Shown: positions 15,175 to 24,155, counted from the first letter of the stretch. The stretch: DNA of 64,000 nucleotides from Pontibacillus chungwhensis (GCF_030166655.1 NZ_CP126446.1:434001-498000), one strand, 5' to 3'. The notes: generated by a model not told the origin, from the sequence alone. Made by a program: numbers and translations.

Positions 15175-16212
15175 ATGTGGAATTCGAATGGGTATTATGA
15201 TCCTTATCAAATTCAAGCTCCTTATGATAACCAATTACGACAAGGATGGCAGGGAGGGAATGTGCCCTATCAACAACCTTATTATGAACCTTCAACAACC
15301 TATGGGTACCAGCCTCCTGTAGAGCCGTATACAGAACCTGCTTATCGGGCCAGCTGGAAGTCATGGGAAGACTTAGGTTCCCCGCCAAGAGGAATGAAGG
15401 GCGCACCTGCTGTGGCTTCCTGGCAGCCTAATCGTTTGGACTGCTTCGTGCGGGGCGAGGATAACGCCATGTGGCACAAATGGTGGGATGGTTCGCGCTG
15501 GAGGGAATGGGAGAATCTCGGCGCCCCACGAGGCGGGCTAAGAAGTTATCCGGCGGCTGTATCATGGGGTGCCAATCGAATTGACTGTTTCGTACGTGGT
15601 AGAAATGACCGCATGTGGCATAAGTGGTGGGATGGTTCACAGTGGAGAGGTTGGGAAGACCTTGGCGCCCCTCCTAGAGGGATGAAAGGCGCACCGGCAG
15701 TAGCTTCCTGGCAGTCGGGACGCCTGGATTGCTTTATTCAAGGTGAGGATAATAATATGTGGCACAAATGGTGGGATGGCGCCACTTGGAGTCAATGGGA
15801 AGATCTTGGCTCTCCGCAAGGTGGATTACGTGATGCTCCAGGTGCTGTATCATGGGGACCCAATCGAATTGACTGTTTCGTACGTGGTCGTAACGACAAA
15901 CTGTGGCATAAGTGGTGGAACGGGGCCGCTTGGAGCGAGTGGGAAAATCTTGGTGCCCCGCGTGGAGGGTTTGAAAATGCTCCGGCAGCGTCCTCCTGGT
16001 CATCGAACCGACTGGATGTCTTCGTCCGCGGAGACAATAATAGCTTGTGGAAGAAGACATGGAAAGCGACAAAGTGGAGTGATTGGAAGGACCTTGGCTC
16101 TCCTCAAGGTGGCGTCCGTTCAAGTCCGGGCGCGGTATCCTGGGAAAGAAAACGAGTCGATTGCTTCGTAAGAGGAAGAAACGACAACATGTGGCATAAG
16201 TGGTATTCCTAA
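15175..16212 (+). CDS. DUF346/PLL-type beta-propeller lectin-like protein
   Basis: 345 residues. Residues 1-57 are rich in Tyr, Pro and Gln (YDPYQIQAPYDNQ, YQQPYYEPST), a composition common in spore coat proteins. Six repeats of about 48 residues follow, each with W-x-x-L-G-[AS]-P, a short Gly-rich turn, SW, R-[LIV]-D-[CV]-F-[VI]-[RQ]-G and [ML]-W-H-K-W. This is the DUF346 repeat of the Photorhabdus PLL lectin, a fucose-binding seven-bladed propeller. Repeat 5 has lost the HKW motif (KKTW). There is no signal peptide. The ATG follows AGGAGGA. A spore-surface glycan-binding role is inference. Confidence 0.8.
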   Translation: MWNSNGYYDPYQIQAPYDNQLRQGWQGGNVPYQQPYYEPSTTYGYQPPVEPYTEPAYRASWKSWEDLGSPPRGMKGAPAVASWQPNRLDCFVRGEDNAMWHKWWDGSRWREWENLGAPRGGLRSYPAAVSWGANRIDCFVRGRNDRMWHKWWDGSQWRGWEDLGAPPRGMKGAPAVASWQSGRLDCFIQGEDNNMWHKWWDGATWSQWEDLGSPQGGLRDAPGAVSWGPNRIDCFVRGRNDKLWHKWWNGAAWSEWENLGAPRGGFENAPAASSWSSNRLDVFVRGDNNSLWKKTWKATKWSDWKDLGSPQGGVRSSPGAVSWERKRVDCFVRGRNDNMWHKWYS

Positions 16213-16216
16213 ATAG

Positions 16217-16254
16217 AAAAGCCTGCAGCTCTATGTGGAGTAGCAGGCTTTTTT
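16217..16254 (+). terminator. Terminator of the DUF346 gene
   Basis: AAAAGCCTGC and GCAGGCTTTTTT enclose a loop of about 16 bases. Confidence 0.9.
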
Positions 16255-16260
16255 CGTTTG

Positions 16261-16722
16261 TGTGTCTAGAATTCCGGGTCTGACGTCGAGAAAAGAATCG
16301 GCGACGACTAGAATATTGAGCCTGACATCGAGAAAAGAATCAGCGGCGACTAGAATATTAAGCCTGACGTCGAGAAAGCAGCCAGGGACGACTAGAATAT
16401 TGAGCCTGACGTCGAGAAAGGAGTCAGGGATGTCTGGAATGTTGAGCCTGACGTCGAGAAAAGAGTCAGTGATGTCTAGATTTTTGAGTCTGACGTCGAG
16501 AAAGCAGCCAGGGACGTCTAGAATATTGAGCCTGACGTCGAGAAAGGAGTCAGGGACGACTAGAATATTGAGCCTGACGTCGAGAAAGCAGCCAGGGACG
16601 TCTAGAATATTGAGCCTGACGTCGAGAAAGGAGTCATTGACGTCTAGAATCCTGAGCCGGACGACTAAAAAGAAGCCCGTCATGTCTAGAATCAAAGGCC
16701 TGACATCTAGAAAAGCGCATTA
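16261..16722. repeat. 21-bp phased array A (22 units)
   Basis: Units begin with GACGTCGAGAAA or GACGTCTAGAAT (or close variants) followed by nine variable bases. Two unit types alternate, giving a 42-bp higher-order repeat. Unit starts at 16261, 16282, 16303 and onward to 16702 keep an exact 21-bp register. It fills the space between convergent genes. Because 21 is a multiple of three, long but meaningless ORFs run through it on both strands. Confidence 0.9.
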
Positions 16723-16739
16723 CGTGGTTTTTCTATGAA

Positions 16740-17180
16740 TTATCGACCCTCTTGAAGGGGAACGATTTGCCCTCTTATTTCACCCGAGAGGTTCTGTTCG
16801 GTGTGAACGTTTACGTATGTTAATTCTTTTTTCATGCAGTCGAGAAGATCGGCAATAGAGTGAATTCCGACGTCATTTTTCACAATGTCTTCATCCTTTA
16901 GGATACCTGTTACCACGCCTTTTTGAGTCGATATTCCATTTTGATTTGGAAGTGTTTCAAGGTCTGCGCCGAATAAGAACGCAACTACGGGGCCGTTCTG
17001 CTCTCTGTTACCAAAATGGATGTGGGCTTGAACAAAATTTTCGATATCTTCTATTTTTAAAACGAATTTAATTTTCGTGTCATGCTTGTTTGAAGCAAAT
17101 TTTGCAATTCCAGATGCATGGGTTTCGACAGGTGGAACTTCATTTTTCCCTTTTAATCGTGCCTTAAATAATTTATCCAT
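16740..17180 (-). CDS. CHRD-domain protein
   Basis: 146 residues forming one CHRD domain, the fold first seen in chordin. Visible signatures are FKARLKGKNEVPPVETHASGIA at the N-terminus, QAHIHFGNREQNGPVVAFLF in the middle and YVNVHTEQNLSGEIRGQI at the end. The His residues in HIHFG and NVHT are conserved in the family. No signal peptide or anchor is present. Function in bacteria is unknown. The start at 17180 follows AAGGAGG and skips 13 upstream codons. Confidence 0.85.
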   Translation of the reverse strand: MDKLFKARLKGKNEVPPVETHASGIAKFASNKHDTKIKFVLKIEDIENFVQAHIHFGNREQNGPVVAFLFGADLETLPNQNGISTQKGVVTGILKDEDIVKNDVGIHSIADLLDCMKKELTYVNVHTEQNLSGEIRGQIVPLQEGR

Positions 17181-17259
17181 ATCAACGCCTCCTTTAGTGA
17201 ACGCTCTTATCTTATTCACTGGGCGCGAGATGGTGTTTGTATATTATAGAAGAGGAGTC

Positions 17260-18060
17260 TTATATGCTTTTTAGAAGTAAATCGACTTCTTCAAGGACAG
17301 CTTCCCAAGCTTCTGTTTTGGTGTCTGTCAGCATAAAATGTTCAGCTTCTGTCAGCTCCACAAACTTCACAAACTCAGCGAGTTCTTCAGCGTGTCGCTG
17401 GTAACGAGAGCTGATTCCAATAGGGACATGGATATCCAATGATCCGTGAATAAGCACATGTGGAACCTCAATAGGAAGTAGTTCAAGAGGTGAAGCTGCT
17501 TGCAGACGCTCCCGTACTTCTTCTGGTTTTCCTTTTAATAAGTCGGCCACCGGGTTGTTGGGTTCTGATCCCATGGACGCGTCTCTGAAATGATGGACAG
17601 TATACATTGTTTCAGGATCTACAACTCCAGCAAGGCTAATGGCTCCTGCAACAGGGTGAGGATTCTCGCAGTAAAGTTCACTAGTCGCAGGAATCTTATG
17701 GCGTCCAGCGAGCCACATAGCTAAATGACCACCAGCTGAATGGCCAATAGTGATCGTTTTGTCTATATCCAGATTATAGTCTTGTGCAAGGTTTTTAACG
17801 TAATCATGAGCCCTTCCAACGTCCAGGAGGGTGTTGGGCCAGGCTCCATCATCTTGTCCAACTCGGCGGTACTCAATATTCCAAGTGGCGTAACCGTGAG
17901 CGGTTAAATCTTCTGCTGCGTCTGTCATGAGTTCTAGTGTAAAGGGTTCTCTCCAGAATCCTCCGTGAATAACAACGGCAACAGGGTGAGGACCTTCTCC
18001 CTCAGGGATTCGAAGTTCTCCGTATTGATCCTTTTGTTCTCCGTAAAAAATTTTCTTCAT
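17260..18060 (-). CDS. Alpha/beta hydrolase (BD-FAE/kynurenine formamidase-like)
   Basis: 266 residues. The oxyanion motif HGGFW is at 32-36, the nucleophile Ser108 in GHSAGG, and the likely acid and base are Asp209 (GSLDIHVP) and His241 (EAEHF). The HGGxW motif and overall length match the BD-FAE-type esterases and the kynurenine formamidase group. No other tryptophan-degradation gene is nearby, so a general esterase or peptidase is as likely. It is cytoplasmic and monocistronic. Confidence 0.85.
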   Translation of the reverse strand: MKKIFYGEQKDQYGELRIPEGEGPHPVAVVIHGGFWREPFTLELMTDAAEDLTAHGYATWNIEYRRVGQDDGAWPNTLLDVGRAHDYVKNLAQDYNLDIDKTITIGHSAGGHLAMWLAGRHKIPATSELYCENPHPVAGAISLAGVVDPETMYTVHHFRDASMGSEPNNPVADLLKGKPEEVRERLQAASPLELLPIEVPHVLIHGSLDIHVPIGISSRYQRHAEELAEFVKFVELTEAEHFMLTDTKTEAWEAVLEEVDLLLKSI

Positions 18061-18294
18061 CGTACCACCTCTTTATTTTTTATAGGGGTATTATCTCACA
18101 GATCACCGAGAAAAAGGGAAGATTGGACGGTATAAAAGATTTAATTTTCTGATTACTTATTGACTTTCCTTTTCTTTCAAGATAAGTTAGTAAGTAAATG
18201 ATGTAACGAAAAAAAATTATTCGGAATTTAAGTGCAATACGATTCATTCTGTCTGCCGGGTTTTGGGATTCTAAACGAAAATGGGGGAAGATCT

Positions 18295-19608
18295 ATGATT
18301 TTGCACAAAAATGAAAGCGCTTCAAAAAATGATAGGGAACACGTTCAGCTTGCTGGATTGAAGAAAACCGTAGAACGAGTGTATGAGAATGTGCCTTTTT
18401 ATCGTGAAAAGTTTGAGGCATTAGGCCTAAAGCCGAGTGATATTCAAACTCTTGAGGATGTTCAAAAGCTACCGTTTTTACAGAAAAAAGATCTTCGCGC
18501 CCACTATCCATTTGGGTTATTCGCAGTCGACCAAAGTGAAATTGTGCGTTTGCATGCTTCCTCTGGGACAAGCGGAAAGCCTACCGTTGTGGGGTACACA
18601 AAGAACGATGTTCAGATGTGGTCGGATCTTGTAGCGCGTGCGATCTCCTTAGCGGGAGGAAAGAAAGGGGAAATCCTTCATAATGCGTATGGCTATGGAT
18701 TGTTCACTGGGGGACTGGGTCTTCATTTCGGAAGTGAAGAGCTGGGCATGGCCACGGTACCTGTATCTGGAGGGAATACCGAAAGACAAATCACTTTGAT
18801 TGAGGACTTTAAACCAACCGTCATCTGCGGCACACCTTCTTATATGTTAAATATTGCAGAGCGTATGGAACTAATGGGGAAAGACCCTCGTGCCACGTCC
18901 ATTAAGTACGGCATATTCGGAGCTGAACCGTGGTCTGAGGAGATGAGGCGTACCCTTGAAGAGAAATTCGATATCAAAGCTTGTGATATTTATGGACTGA
19001 GTGAAGTGTTAGGTCCTGGGATAGCTATGGAATGTCACGAAGCACAGGAAGGGCTTCATATTGCAGAGGACCATTTCTTAGTAGAAGTTATTGATCCGGA
19101 AACAATGCAACCTGTTCCGGATGGAGAAGACGGAGAGTTGGTCTTTACAAGTTTAACGAAAGAGGCCTTCCCTGTTATCCGTTACCGGACAGGCGATATC
19201 GCATCAATTACCCATGAGCCTTGCGCATGTGGTCGGACGACAGCACGCATGTCGAGAGTAAAAGGACGGATTGATGATATGTTAATCATCCGTGGCGTAA
19301 ATGTATTCCCGTCTGAGATCGAACATTTCCTATTGCAAGTAAAAGGAATTGTGCCTCATTATCAGCTCCATTTAATGCGAAAGGGGAGCCTGATGCAAGT
19401 TGAACTACAGGTAGAAGTGGATGAGGCGTTTTATGGAAGTATTGATGGGGATCTGAAGCATGAGAAATGTGATACCTTATCCAAACAAATCCGAACGATT
19501 ATGAAGAATAATTGCCTTGTCTCAGTAGACGTTCGTGTGAATAAACCGAACTCCATCCCTCGCTCAGAAGGGAAAGCCGTGCGAGTCGTAGAACAGATGA
19601 TGAGCTAA
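18295..19608 (+). CDS. paaK: Phenylacetate-CoA ligase family enzyme (PaaK)
   Basis: 437 residues of the ANL adenylating superfamily. The phosphate-binding loop is HASSGTSGKPT (88-98); IFGAEPWSEEMR, DIYGLSE and FPVIRYRTGD are the other PaaK signatures, with CACGRTTARMSRVKGRIDDM before the C-terminal AMP-binding subdomain (RGVNVFPSEIE). It activates phenylacetate or a similar aryl acid as the CoA thioester. The gene is alone, with no paa ring-hydroxylating genes here. The ATG follows GGGGGAAG. A spaced inverted repeat, GTTA-N14-TAAC near 18186, could be a regulator site. Confidence 0.88.
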   Translation: MILHKNESASKNDREHVQLAGLKKTVERVYENVPFYREKFEALGLKPSDIQTLEDVQKLPFLQKKDLRAHYPFGLFAVDQSEIVRLHASSGTSGKPTVVGYTKNDVQMWSDLVARAISLAGGKKGEILHNAYGYGLFTGGLGLHFGSEELGMATVPVSGGNTERQITLIEDFKPTVICGTPSYMLNIAERMELMGKDPRATSIKYGIFGAEPWSEEMRRTLEEKFDIKACDIYGLSEVLGPGIAMECHEAQEGLHIAEDHFLVEVIDPETMQPVPDGEDGELVFTSLTKEAFPVIRYRTGDIASITHEPCACGRTTARMSRVKGRIDDMLIIRGVNVFPSEIEHFLLQVKGIVPHYQLHLMRKGSLMQVELQVEVDEAFYGSIDGDLKHEKCDTLSKQIRTIMKNNCLVSVDVRVNKPNSIPRSEGKAVRVVEQMMS

Positions 19609-19624
19609 TTTTATATCGCAAAAA

Positions 19625-19660
19625 GTAAAAGCCTAAATCGACAAAGATTTAGGCTTTTTA
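19625..19660. terminator. Bidirectional terminator between paaK and the ABC importer
   Basis: GTAAAAGCCTAAATC pairs with GATTTAGGCTTTTTAC around six bases, with A and T runs on the two sides. Confidence 0.85.
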
Positions 19661-19664
19661 CATG

Positions 19665-20387
19665 CTATAAAATTTTGCTTAAGAAGGATTGTGTTCTGGA
19701 GTTCTGTGGGTCATCGAAGATTTGAGAAGGCGATCCGTTTTCCATAATAATGCCTTCATCCATAAAGAGCACGCGGTCACCGACTTCTCGGGCGAAGCCC
19801 ATCTCGTGTGTCACAACGACCATTGTCATACCTTCAACAGCCAGGTCTTTCATTACCTGGAGAACATCCCCGACTAGCTCTGGGTCAAGAGCAGATGTCG
19901 GTTCGTCAAAGAGCATAACTTTTGGATTCATGGCGAGAGAACGAGCGATGGCGACACGCTGCTTCTGCCCGCCTGATAAGCTCTCAGGATACACATCCGC
20001 TTTGTCTCCAAGACCAACCTTTTCAAGGAGAGAGTGTCCTGTTTTGTCCGCTTCGCTTTGAGACAACCCCTTTACTTTAATGGGGGCCAATGTAATGTTC
20101 TCTAATACGGTTTTATGAGGAAATAAATTGAAGTGCTGAAACACCATTCCGACCTGGGAGCGAACGGCATTAATATCTACTTTTGGATCTGTTAGGACGT
20201 CACCATCGATGACGATTTCTCCTGATGTGACCTCTTCTAAAAGATTCAAACACCTTAAGAATGTACTCTTACCAGAGCCAGATGGGCCTATGACACAGAC
20301 CACTTCACTTTCTTCTACTTTCGCATCTATTCCTTTTAAGACTTCTGTTTTACCAAATGATTTGTGGAGATCTTTTACGGTAATCAT
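19665..20387 (-). CDS. Polar amino acid ABC importer, ATP-binding subunit
   Basis: 240 residues of the GlnQ/ArtP type. Walker A is GPSGSGKST (34-42), Q-loop [17 protein letters not shown], signature [15 protein letters not shown] and Walker [13 protein letters not shown], with switch His in VVTHEMGFA. Its ATG follows the permease stop directly, so the two are co-translated. It energises uptake of the amino acid bound by the lipoprotein encoded first in the operon. Confidence 0.93.
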   Translation of the reverse strand: MITVKDLHKSFGKTEVLKGIDAKVEESEVVCVIGPSGSGKSTFLRCLNLLEEVTSGEIVIDGDVLTDPKVDINAVRSQVGMVFQHFNLFPHKTVLENITLAPIKVKGLSQSEADKTGHSLLEKVGLGDKADVYPESLSGGQKQRVAIARSLAMNPKVMLFDEPTSALDPELVGDVLQVMKDLAVEGMTMVVVTHEMGFAREVGDRVLFMDEGIIMENGSPSQIFDDPQNSRTQSFLSKIL

Positions 20388-21053
20388 TTATACGTCCAGC
20401 TTCCTTTCTAATCTTCTTAAGTAAAATGAGGCAGGTATTGTAATGCATAGGTATAAGAGGCAAACTACTATTAACGTTTGGAAAGGTGTATACGTTATGT
20501 TGTAGTACTGCTTACCAAGGTATAGAAGCTCCCCTATGGCAATAACGGAAAATAAAGAGGTATCTTTCAGACTAATTACGAACTGGTTTCCAAGAGGCGG
20601 AATCATTCGTTTAAAAGCCTGAGGCCATACAATATGGCGCATCGTTTCACGTTCACTTAATCCTAGTGCTCGTCCAGCTTCACGTTGCCCTTTATCAATT
20701 GAGTGTACCGTACCACGAACGATCTCAGCAATATATGCACCGGCATTTATGGCGATTGCAATAATTGCAGTAGGCAGCGCGGCAATGTTAAAGCCAATAA
20801 TATCTTCTGTTAGACCTGAGTAGATAAAGAGAATCTGTGCGAGCATCGGAGTTCCTCGTACAATCTCTACAAACCACAGAGCAGGTATGTTCACCCATTT
20901 CTTCTTAGATAAACGCCCGAGTCCAACGATGGCACCAATGATAAATCCGAAAAATAAACCAGCTAATGTAATTCCTAGTGTGAGTAATATTCCTTCAGGA
21001 AAGACAGCCTGAAAACTACGAACGTAGTGAGAATCCATAAAAGCTTCAAACAT
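20388..21053 (-). CDS. Polar amino acid ABC importer, permease subunit
   Basis: 221 residues, about five membrane helices. It shows the HisM/GlnP signature: GTPMLAQILFIYSGL, and the EAA loop EAGRALGLSERETMRHIVWPQAFKRMIPPLGNQFV that contacts the ATPase. It is the middle gene of a three-gene operon. Its start is 109 bases after the binding-protein stop, with a hairpin between them. Confidence 0.92.
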   Translation of the reverse strand: MFEAFMDSHYVRSFQAVFPEGILLTLGITLAGLFFGFIIGAIVGLGRLSKKKWVNIPALWFVEIVRGTPMLAQILFIYSGLTEDIIGFNIAALPTAIIAIAINAGAYIAEIVRGTVHSIDKGQREAGRALGLSERETMRHIVWPQAFKRMIPPLGNQFVISLKDTSLFSVIAIGELLYLGKQYYNITYTPFQTLIVVCLLYLCITIPASFYLRRLERKLDV

Positions 21054-21086
21054 GATTTAATCGCTCCTTAATTAAGTACGAAATAG

Positions 21087-21124
21087 AAAAAAGCGCAACA
21101 AGTTCATAACTCGCTGCGCTTTTC
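21087..21124 (-). terminator. Intra-operon hairpin after the binding-protein gene
   Basis: Read on the minus strand, GAAAAGCGCA and TGCGCTTTTTT enclose a loop of about 17 bases. Placed after the first gene, it would let more binding protein than permease be made, or protect the 3' end of that transcript. Confidence 0.7.
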
Positions 21125-21162
21125 ATTGTGCCTTCTAAGGTGTTATGAACCTAAGTGTTCTA

Positions 21163-21972
21163 TTACTCTGGCTTTTTGCCGAAGTATTCTTCATAGATTT
21201 CGTCGTATTTTCCGTTTTCTTTTAGAGTAGCGAGTGCTTCATTTACAGGTTCTACAAGGTCAGATCCTTTCTCCATTGCAATACCATAAGACTCACCTTG
21301 AAGCGTTTCTCCAACTGTTTTTAGCTCATCTTTGCCGCTTTCTTTAATGTAGAATTCAACGTTTGGCTTGTCATATAAAGATGCATCTACACGACCGTTT
21401 CGAACGTCCATGTATGCGTTGATAATTTGAGGGAAGGCTTTGATTTTAGCATCTGTATTTTCTTTTAAGTATGCCTCACTTGTTGTCCCTGTCTTAACGC
21501 CGACTTCTTTTCCATCAACATCATCAATCGATTTAATCTCATCGTTATCACTTTGAACCATTAAAATTAAACCAGAATCGTAATATGGATCTGAGAAATC
21601 AATGCTTTCTTTTCGCTCTTCCGTAATGGAGATCCCTGCAATAGCAAGTGGGTAACGTCCGGACTGCATTCCTGTAATCAGTCCATCAAATTGCATGGAC
21701 TTAAATTCGACGTTAAAGCCAGCTTCATCCGCAATCGCCTTCATTAAATCAATATCAAAGCCTTTCATCTCTCCACTGTCTGGATCTTTATATTCAAAAG
21801 GCTTAAAGTTTGCATCTGTGGCAACGGTGTAGGTCTCTTTTTCTCCTGAATCGCCGCCGCTGTCCCCGCTATCTCCATTTGTAGAGTCACCGTTTGAATC
21901 TGATGAGCTACCACACGCTGCGAGTACAGCAATTGATAGAATTGTGATAAAAAGTGCAAATAAACGTTTCAC
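21163..21972 (-). CDS. Amino acid-binding lipoprotein of an ABC importer
   Basis: 269 residues. A lipoprotein signal peptide ends in LAAC (Cys20), followed by an acidic Ser/Gly/Asp linker (about 21-45). The periplasmic-binding-protein fold (SBP_bac_3) shows FKPFEYKDPDSGEMKGFDIDLMKAIA and IAGISITEERKESIDFSDPYYDSGL. The SITEER and conserved Arg in this block are usual for polar amino acid binding proteins; cystine, arginine or glutamine are possible. It is the first gene of the operon. A CodY-like box lies about 52-66 bases upstream. Confidence 0.92.
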   Translation of the reverse strand: MKRLFALFITILSIAVLAACGSSSDSNGDSTNGDSGDSGGDSGEKETYTVATDANFKPFEYKDPDSGEMKGFDIDLMKAIADEAGFNVEFKSMQFDGLITGMQSGRYPLAIAGISITEERKESIDFSDPYYDSGLILMVQSDNDEIKSIDDVDGKEVGVKTGTTSEAYLKENTDAKIKAFPQIINAYMDVRNGRVDASLYDKPNVEFYIKESGKDELKTVGETLQGESYGIAMEKGSDLVEPVNEALATLKENGKYDEIYEEYFGKKPE

Positions 21973-22023
21973 CTAATGGACATCCCCTTCCAAATTTTAT
22001 AAGTCTGTATACCAGTATCTCAT

Positions 22024-22038
22024 AATCGTCAGAAAATT
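22024..22038 (-). promoter_or_regulatory. Candidate CodY box upstream of the amino acid importer
   Basis: AATCGTCAGAAAATT matches 13 of 15 positions of the CodY motif AATTTTCWGAAAATT. It is part of a larger near-palindrome running to 22048. Amino acid importers are typical CodY targets. Confidence 0.45.
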
Positions 22039-22249
22039 TAAATTTCTGTTTGAGGGAGTAATTGATAGAAAAGTCTGAAAAATTAAAGGTGAGCTAAAAA
22101 TACAGCCGATTTATTTAAAATAGCTTCGAATTCTTTCATTTTTCTACCTTTTATTCATAGTTTACGAGATTTTATCTACAAAAAAGGTTTTTTGGAAGAA
22201 ATTGTTGAATGATCGTATGGGTGTAATATTTTTTGAGGGGGGCGTAGAT

Positions 22250-23206
22250 TTGGGGAGAACGTTGATCCAGACGTGTTTCATTTGGTTGTTCGTAACGATT
22301 GTGCTCATACTCGTGGTCTTGATTCCGAGAGGGAACCCGGAGGTGGACCGTAACCTATCCCGAACAGAGCAGGCTGAACAATACAGGGAAGGGATTACGG
22401 ATTTCTCTTGGGAAGCATACCGACAAAATGTGACGACACTTCTTCAATATGCATGGGAACATAAGAGTTTAGGGGATACCATTCACACTCACTCGGTAGA
22501 ATATGAGGTTTGGAGATATTTAAAGAAGAGTTTATGGCTGATCGTTCCGAGTTTTATTATAAGTTCGATTTTGGGTGTGCTAAAAGGAATCTATGATTTT
22601 TACGTGAAGCGGAGGCGGTTTAATGTATTGGGGGAAAAAGCGACTGTATTTTTTCTTTCCGTACCGGATTTTTTCTTGTTACTCATGATTCAGGTGGCTC
22701 TCATTACGTTTGCGGATTATGGACTTCCGCGTATTAGTTTATATGGAAGTGAGGCTGTTTCGAATAAAGTGGTTGGGATTACTTTTCTGGCTATCTATCC
22801 GACCTTTTACATAGCTAGGTTAACGTATTCGAGCTTGGAACAACAATCTACGCAGGATTACATACGCACCGCGTTTAGCAAAGGGACGAACCGTTTCAAA
22901 ATAGTTTGGAAACACATGCTCAGTAACTGTTGGCTAGCAGTTGTGAGTCATTTGAATACGATTATGCTGTATATTTTGTCGAATTTATTTATCGTTGAGT
23001 TAATTACATCTTATCGAGGAGCGGCTTACAGGTTCTATAAAGCCCTCCGCGTCAGAGGTAGCTTTACAGTCGGGAGCCCGCAATCCATAGATACGTCACT
23101 TGTGATCGAATATATCATCGTCTTTACAGGGATCGTTCTAATAGTCCAGCTCCTCAGCAAACTAGCTGCTCATCAGCTTTTACGAAGAGGAGGCGAGGCT
23201 TCGTGA
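22250..23206 (+). CDS. DppB/OppB-like ABC permease
   Basis: 318 residues. One N-terminal helix, a long external loop, then about five helices. The EAA-type loop is DYIRTAFSKGTNRFKIVWKHMLSN (quoted in part: RTAFSKGTNRFKIVWKHM), as in peptide and nickel permeases. The start is a TTG at 22250 preceded by GAGGGGGG; an earlier in-frame TTG at 22202 has no ribosome binding site. It overlaps the next permease by four bases. No binding protein or ATPase is encoded with the pair. Confidence 0.8.
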   Translation: MGRTLIQTCFIWLFVTIVLILVVLIPRGNPEVDRNLSRTEQAEQYREGITDFSWEAYRQNVTTLLQYAWEHKSLGDTIHTHSVEYEVWRYLKKSLWLIVPSFIISSILGVLKGIYDFYVKRRRFNVLGEKATVFFLSVPDFFLLLMIQVALITFADYGLPRISLYGSEAVSNKVVGITFLAIYPTFYIARLTYSSLEQQSTQDYIRTAFSKGTNRFKIVWKHMLSNCWLAVVSHLNTIMLYILSNLFIVELITSYRGAAYRFYKALRVRGSFTVGSPQSIDTSLVIEYIIVFTGIVLIVQLLSKLAAHQLLRRGGEAS

Positions 23207-24108
23207 AATGGAACAAACAGCTAATAGCAGGGTGTATCTTTTTAGTCGGCCTTCTGTTTGTCGCCTTTCTGGGTCCATACCTTCCATTTATCGATGAGAA
23301 TGTGGAAACGAAAGGGATGATGCGCACAGAGGAGGGAGAAATGACAATTCCTCCATTCCCGCCATCTGGTGAGTATTGGCTAGGGTCGGATCACTATGGG
23401 AGAGATATACTAAGTCGCTTGGTGGTCGGTACGAAAGAAGTGTTGGCGGTTGTCTTGTCTGTCGTGCTGATTCGCTATAGTATAGCTATTCCTCTTGGGC
23501 TTGGGGCTTTCTATTATCGTCCGGTCCGAGCTTTGTTGCAGTTTTTAAATCAAACTTTATCATTTGTTCCGATGATTTTTATTGTATTGTTTTTCCTTAT
23601 GTTGCCTTATGTGTATTTCTCCCCCCACCGTACAACCTGGCTCATTATCATTTTGGCCGTGGTGGAAGTAGGGAGAGTGGGTGATGTATTGTATAAGCAA
23701 ACGGAGGAGATCTCCTATAAGCCATTTATGGATACGGCCATTACTTCAGGGAATACCTCTTTTCAAATGCTGAGGCGATACTATTTCCCTCAACTGTTCC
23801 CTCATATGGCTGTAAATGTTTCGTTAGATATTAGTCGAGTCATGTTTGTCATTGGGCAGCTTGGGTTAATTCAAGTGTTTATTAGTCACAAGATTGAAGC
23901 TTTGCCATCTGTGACCACACCGGCATATAAGGTCGTAAATACATCGAATGCCTGGCCGGTGCTCTTCCAGCGAGCAACCGCTGATGTGTTCGGAAGCGTT
24001 TGGATTCCTTTCGCAGGAGCAGGAGCGATTACCATTTTTGTTGTAGGATTTTATTTGCTAGGCAACGGGATTCGCCACTACTTTGAGAAGCGACAGAGTT
24101 ATATATGA
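23203..24108 (+). CDS. DppC/OppC-like ABC permease
   Basis: 301 residues. An N-terminal helix is followed by PPSGEYWLGSDHYGRDILSR, the hallmark of DppC/OppC proteins (LGTDxxGRD), and by four or five more helices. The EAA loop is less typical than usual (YKPFMDTAITSGNTSFQML). GTG start overlapping the stop of the preceding gene. With its partner it forms the membrane part of a peptide-type importer whose ATPases and binding protein must be encoded elsewhere, if it works. Confidence 0.8.
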   Translation: MKWNKQLIAGCIFLVGLLFVAFLGPYLPFIDENVETKGMMRTEEGEMTIPPFPPSGEYWLGSDHYGRDILSRLVVGTKEVLAVVLSVVLIRYSIAIPLGLGAFYYRPVRALLQFLNQTLSFVPMIFIVLFFLMLPYVYFSPHRTTWLIIILAVVEVGRVGDVLYKQTEEISYKPFMDTAITSGNTSFQMLRRYYFPQLFPHMAVNVSLDISRVMFVIGQLGLIQVFISHKIEALPSVTTPAYKVVNTSNAWPVLFQRATADVFGSVWIPFAGAGAITIFVVGFYLLGNGIRHYFEKRQSYI

Positions 24109-24115
24109 TAGGAAA

Positions 24116-24155
24116 AGAGAAAAGCTGCCTTCTTTTAGGAAGGCAGCTTTTTGAG
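24116..24155 (+). terminator. Terminator after the permease pair
   Basis: AAAAGCTGCCTTC and GAAGGCAGCTTTTT around a short loop. Confidence 0.9.

Noticed and set aside
15428-16171. Several ORFs antisense or frame-shifted within the DUF346 gene
   Set aside because: They follow the internal repeats of that gene; codon content and start sites support only the forward frame at 15175.
16261-16722. CRISPR array
   Set aside because: Units are 21 bp with only nine variable bases, mostly shared between units, and no cas genes are present.
16231-16738. Two opposed ORFs of 154-158 codons in array A
   Set aside because: The 21-bp period is a multiple of three, so several frames stay open. There is no ribosome site, and the predicted proteins are pure repeats of the DNA unit.
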